Shown here: piece by piece, positions 6,901 to 8,800 of the stretch | How the letters are laid out: each line of letters opens with the position of its first letter | How positions within the stretch are numbered: the first letter of the stretch is position 1 | From: Acidimicrobiaceae bacterium | Lineage (GTDB): Bacteria; Actinomycetota; Acidimicrobiia; Acidimicrobiales; Acidimicrobiaceae | DNA: 8,800 bases | Reading direction: 5' to 3' | NCBI GenBank assembly: GCA_013044415.1 | Contig: JABEUO010000003.1 | Coordinates: 1-8,800 of the forward strand | Notes under the pieces: generated by a model | Database searches by the model: none | Told to the model about the DNA's origin: nothing | The model's input: only the letters and a program-made list of their open reading frames with translations | Program-made: the position numbers and the translations under genes

Positions 6901-8061
6901 CTCATCGACGTTCCAGACCAAGAGCGTGACAAGTACAAGTTGCAGACCGAGCAGTTAGTCATCGGGAGCATCCTCGAATCCTTGGACGCTCCAATGGTCC
7001 TGCTGTCGCCGCTCTTTATAGTCCGCTCGATGAACCAGGCGGCTGGAACGACTTTTGGTTGGGATCCGTCAAGGCTAGAGGGGTCGCCTCTTCCGATTCA
7101 GTCCAGGCTGGGCGCGGAGGAGATCGATGAGCTGATAAATGGTTGTTCATTAGCCGTTTCAACCCGCTCCACTCAGAAGCTTGAGTTGCACATTCGTAGG
7201 CCAAATGCCACAACTGTCGACGTTGAATTTCGACTCGACTCGATCTGGGATCAAGACGGGTCCTTAATTGCAATATCTATGATCGGCCAAGATGTCACCG
7301 AGACGAGGAAGAGGGCCGTGGAATTCGGACGGCAGCAATCATTCTTCTCGGAGGTAATGGACTCGGTAAATTCGATAGTGATCGTCATGAGTTCCTCAGG
7401 GGAGATTGTCCAAGCCAATAGGGCATTTGAGGAATTTACCGGTATTACCCTAAGTGAGGCGAGAGGTAGGCCATTTCTAACCCAGGATCTGCTGCCTATG
7501 GAATTCCGCCACCTTGGACTCGATTGGTTCACAAAGGCGATCGAAGGGAACCTCGCCGCTGAAACTGCGATTACCTGGATTGATAAGAATGGTTCCCCCC
7601 GAAATATACGGTGGAAGTCGTCGGCGATCTACGATTCAGACCGCAAGGTAAGTTTTATTGTTTCCGTAGGAACTGACGTCGAGAAGGAGCGTATAGAGAA
7701 GGACCTGTTGGAGCAGGCACGGATCATCTTTGAGAATTCTAGCGAGATGTTACTAGTCGCAGATAGAGACGCAGTCTTACTGGAGGCGAACGAAGCTTAT
7801 CTCGCTTCGACGGCTCTTAGTCGACAAGAAGTCATCGGCCAGCGACTCGATCACCGCATCGCTAGTCGGCACGACCAGAGATGGAGGGACGAGGTTCTGG
7901 GCGAGGCTATCCGCGAGGGATTCTGGAATGGAACGGTCTGGTTGCGGCGTAAGGACGAGAGCGAGTTTCCTACTAACTCTAGAATTTATGCCGTTAAATC
8001 TCCATCTGGCTCGCTGCGGAAGTACATTATCGTCGCTGCTGAGATGTCAGCTGCGATTTAA
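3943..8061 (+). CDS. globin-coupled, GAF- and PAS-rich cyclic-di-GMP phosphodiesterase (EAL)
   Basis: This 1372-residue protein has no membrane segments. Order: an acidic tail (1-22); a globin-coupled-sensor-like domain (about 24-158) with HRMVGLDSAW matching the HxRIGL motif, so H99 is the likely haem-proximal histidine; GAF-1 (about 184-335); EAL (about 345-592). The EAL keeps the expected residues: E376 in the EAL motif, N433, E465 in LEVTE, D495/D496 in DDLGAGYSSL, K516 in KIDQ, E552 in VVVEGLES and Q572 in LGQGY. It should therefore hydrolyse c-di-GMP to pGpG. An unassigned helical stretch (about 595-725) follows, then GAF-2 (about 730-872), then four PAS/PAC units (about 893-992, 1003-1122, 1132-1250 and 1258-1369). 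There is no GGDEF, kinase or DNA-binding domain. The likely role is control of c-di-GMP by O2 or NO at the haem plus other ligands. The protein ends precisely at the last PAC strand, where an output domain often follows, so loss of a C-terminal module is possible. The ATG start has a strong ribosome binding site. PAS ligands cannot be predicted. Confidence 0.9.
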   Translation: MEDEKSRDDTQDDESSGPNSSPRISSLIQLARAVSRDFTSYFYEVFAKQPEVERFFSHLSEREMKHQQIQFGSLIYDLLKSNPDQENLNRRLEMLHHMHRMVGLDSAWMVRAISPLLSMIKKTCDEDQALAEDATALESIARERVLQLIEGALTAEAKEAEHLASITTRITNICNSVTYASDLFLKSFEVLDSISGIDGIYLSRPDANGWLEPEHIVGFAFANFKSLSKAGLIAKESIRVDLPEGLGVDGRSWRSGEIETSGNIAIDPTMQPWAGVYGAMGIRSMAAIPITDSAGRPIALLSCHSRWPGYFDVSTRRFFLDTIRQKLGAALSELDQSKVLSHITRMEYRNFLYKDQVRMLYQPIVSLRNGKVVKVEALARLVDDSGKIVSPAAFLPAFGADELFHLFGLGLKAIGEARSIWSAQGFDPRVSINLPPQGLIDSRYLEEVKLAIQEMYVRQEKLTLEVTEDEELNELEDIGSIIAELKALGITLSQDDLGAGYSSLTRLERIGFDEVKIDQGLVRKTSDPTNAISLIEHLVDLAHDLGIRVVVEGLESVGLIEVASVLGADLGQGYSIAAPMEAKALLDWIATMEWEVDPSYPKTQFGMLAALGRLITTMRRSGPMMAQPMANAALKELRLLFGDFKTTKFNQLLVRIEHAVETYIPDEIEAGLEELRGLVRYEAVDWGNRPYVPPRNWHGFAATGDEDEISQLALTLALRGFLEYLGTFPSRIAAAERLCLEVEKLIPDTRMTIFSVKGGFLEMVVSPSIASNIRGALRSMPIENGWGTSATAVLRRSSVLINDANVNLHCSKFVEVDPVLSTIRASWAYPIWHGLSDIVGVINLVSSKEMLPTPLQNAMLEAVCALASLTIIEDGTVGGTTPAESRPISGSGCRFSFSTLTWRIIEVSEGACSLYGYSKSEFLSKTIFDLNPVLSERILMDLIRVMGPENSVHLSVVHRRKDGEELRVEYLTRLDHRNGEQCLSSQLIDVPDQERDKYKLQTEQLVIGSILESLDAPMVLLSPLFIVRSMNQAAGTTFGWDPSRLEGSPLPIQSRLGAEEIDELINGCSLAVSTRSTQKLELHIRRPNATTVDVEFRLDSIWDQDGSLIAISMIGQDVTETRKRAVEFGRQQSFFSEVMDSVNSIVIVMSSSGEIVQANRAFEEFTGITLSEARGRPFLTQDLLPMEFRHLGLDWFTKAIEGNLAAETAITWIDKNGSPRNIRWKSSAIYDSDRKVSFIVSVGTDVEKERIEKDLLEQARIIFENSSEMLLVADRDAVLLEANEAYLASTALSRQEVIGQRLDHRIASRHDQRWRDEVLGEAIREGFWNGTVWLRRKDESEFPTNSRIYAVKSPSGSLRKYIIVAAEMSAAI

Positions 8062-8187
8062 ATTTAGCTTTGGGAGGAAAAACCGCCCGAATGGCCGCTC
8101 AATTTGAGCCACCGACCGATTGTGGCCGATATCATTACCGGCTCGATAATTCAGTCCGGGTCACTCTGTCGCAAATACCGGGTGTCA

Positions 8188-8306
8188 GCGTTTGATCAGA
8201 GAACGCGAACCGTTGCATCTGAGTGATAAATAGTGAGTCCACTCATGATGATGCACCTTTTAGAAGGTTCTCGCCTCGCCAAGCACGGCCAGCATTACTG
8301 CTGGTC
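8188..8306 (-). ncRNA. possible omega-RNA (reRNA) remnant downstream of tnpB
   Basis: In IS200/IS605 and IS607 elements, the region overlapping the tnpB 3' end and running to the element's right end is made into a structured guide RNA for TnpB. Here the minus strand just after the tnpB stop shows a run of potential hairpins (8306-8287, 8268-8255, 8245-8234, 8206-8188). Position and structure fit an omega-RNA scaffold. The boundaries, expression and the guide start are unknown, and the evidence is only location plus inverted repeats. Confidence 0.2.
8287..8306 (-). repeat. hairpin abutting the tnpB stop codon
   Basis: GGCCAGCA and TGCTGGTC form an 8-bp stem (one G-T pair when read as plus-strand RNA) with a 4-base loop. 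The hairpin begins at the base next to the stop codon of the TnpB fragment. No T-run follows on the minus strand, so it is not a standard terminator. It resembles the sub-terminal hairpin or omega-RNA stem of IS200/IS605-type right ends. Confidence 0.5.
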
Positions 8307-8714
8307 TTACACTCTCTCCAGATAATGAGTCGTCCCATCATCTGAAGTGCCGCCTGTAGCAAATGGGCCGGGAACGGACATGGCGCTGGCCTCAACTAGG
8401 CCAGGACTGATAACCGACCAGTCACAGATATTCATTGCAGCGTTCTCGTCTCTATCAACCTCTGTTCCGCAGATGACGCAGGTAAGCCTCTTAGCGAGCT
8501 TTACTCCAGTTTGTCTGCCTCCACAGCCATGGTGGATCTGAGACGAGGGGAAGAATCGATCTATGGTACTTACCCGTATTCCAGCTCGTTCGGCCTTGTA
8601 GGTAAGTGTTGGTCGAAAGGCTCCGAGTCCGGCGTCAGACACCGAACGACGACCATAGAGACGGGCGCACAACGAAGTGGGTAGCTCCGTGATATCGCAC
8701 ACTATAGACGTCAC
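8307..8714 (-). pseudogene. tnpB: TnpB (OrfB-type, IS200/IS605 or IS607) C-terminal fragment
   Basis: This open frame of 135 codons (GTG start at 8714 is arbitrary) encodes only the last third of a TnpB RNA-guided nuclease. Recognisable parts are SVSDAGLGAFRPTLTYKAE (about 24-42), the DRFFPSSQ segment (52-59), a zinc ribbon, and the RuvC-III motif DRDENAAMNI (87-96) with the third catalytic Asp. The zinc ribbon is unusual: its first knuckle reads HHGC (61-64) instead of CxxC, while the second, CVIC (79-82), is normal. TnpB proteins are typically about 350-450 residues. The N-terminal half and the RuvC-I and RuvC-II motifs are absent. The upstream sequence in this window is in another frame and shows no TnpB similarity, so the 5' end was lost by deletion or rearrangement near 8640-8714. 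The gene converges on the phosphodiesterase gene. As a nuclease it should be inactive. Confidence 0.75.
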
Positions 8715-8800
8715 ACACTGACCTGCTCCGTGAAATCCAGCAAAGAGTAGGGGAATGTCGTCGCATTGAGATAGTCAACTAGTTCTTTGGTTACTGGCTC
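8715..8800. other. unassigned sequence at the window edge
   Basis: On the minus strand an open frame enters from the window edge and ends at a TGA at 8713-8711 after 29 codons, overlapping the start of the TnpB fragment by four bases. The peptide contains TKELVDYLNATTF and FPYSLLDFTEQ. It resembles no part of TnpB that I recognise and is too short to assign. The plus strand is closed in all three frames. It may be the 3' end of another gene that was joined to the truncated tnpB. Confidence 0.25.

Larger units (their letters stand above)
8062..8306. other. 245-bp noncoding region between convergent genes, rich in small hairpins
   Basis: There is no gene and no clear intrinsic terminator for the phosphodiesterase gene. 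Several short inverted repeats are present: GGGAGG-aaaaa-CCGCCC at 8072-8088 (one mismatch); GCTCAA-t-TTGAGC at 8097-8109; GCCAC/GTGGC at 8108-8126, which shares bases with and so competes with the previous one; GCGTT/AACGC at 8188-8206; TGAGT-cc-ACTCA at 8234-8245; ACCTT/AAGGT at 8255-8268; and the strong hairpin at 8287-8306. The right half is probably the end region of the insertion-sequence remnant that follows. The element boundary cannot be fixed by eye. Confidence 0.5.

Noticed and set aside
8072..8109. Hairpins just after the phosphodiesterase gene considered as an intrinsic terminator
   Set aside because: The stems are short or mismatched and no T-run follows on the plus strand.
8711..8800. 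29-codon minus-strand frame from the right edge considered as the upstream part of tnpB joined by frameshift
   Set aside because: The peptide has no similarity I recognise to the TnpB region expected there, such as the EDL/RuvC-II segment, so a simple frameshift does not rebuild the gene.
1..8800. CRISPR arrays, tRNA or rRNA genes
   Set aside because: No regularly spaced repeats and no tRNA-like cloverleaf or rRNA signature were seen on either strand.

Overview
The window carries a K+-sensing two-component system with a rearranged sensor kinase, a very large multi-sensor cyclic-di-GMP phosphodiesterase, and the remains of an insertion-sequence gene. Base composition is moderate to moderately high GC. 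Arg codons AGG/CGG are frequent, two genes start with TTG, and one gene looks leaderless. Together these suggest an actinobacterium, possibly an Acidimicrobiia-type organism. That placement is an impression from sequence style, not a demonstrated assignment.

Left part (1-3593): kdpE (99-788, minus) and the membrane/kinase half of kdpD (807-2333, minus) form an operon-like pair. Across an 84-bp divergent intergenic region lies the missing cytoplasmic half of KdpD (KdpD domain plus UspA-like domain), as a separate gene on the plus strand (2418-3593). The halves are 391 and 508 residues, 899 in total, essentially one normal full-length KdpD. The sensor has therefore been cut at its natural domain boundary, with the halves on opposite strands. 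No kdpFABC transporter genes are visible.

Middle part (3594-8061): a 349-bp noncoding stretch with a stem-loop and an imperfect direct repeat precedes a 1372-residue gene. Its architecture reads as globin-coupled sensor, GAF, EAL, an unassigned helical region, GAF, and four PAS domains. All EAL catalytic residues are present and there is no GGDEF domain, so it should hydrolyse c-di-GMP under control of a haem-bound gas and other signals. The protein stops exactly at the end of its last PAS domain.

Right part (8062-8800): about 245 bp of noncoding DNA with several small hairpins lies between the phosphodiesterase and a convergent 3' fragment of a TnpB-type (IS200/IS605 or IS607) gene. The fragment keeps the zinc ribbon and the third RuvC motif but lacks the rest of the protein. 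A strong hairpin abuts its stop codon, where the omega-RNA/right-end region of such elements normally lies. The last ~86 bases hold no recognised gene.

Functional picture (inference): KdpD-N may act in trans on the membrane kinase half to tune KdpE phosphorylation in response to K+ or osmotic state. The globin/EAL protein would couple oxygen or redox state to c-di-GMP level. Nothing in the sequence links the two systems beyond proximity.
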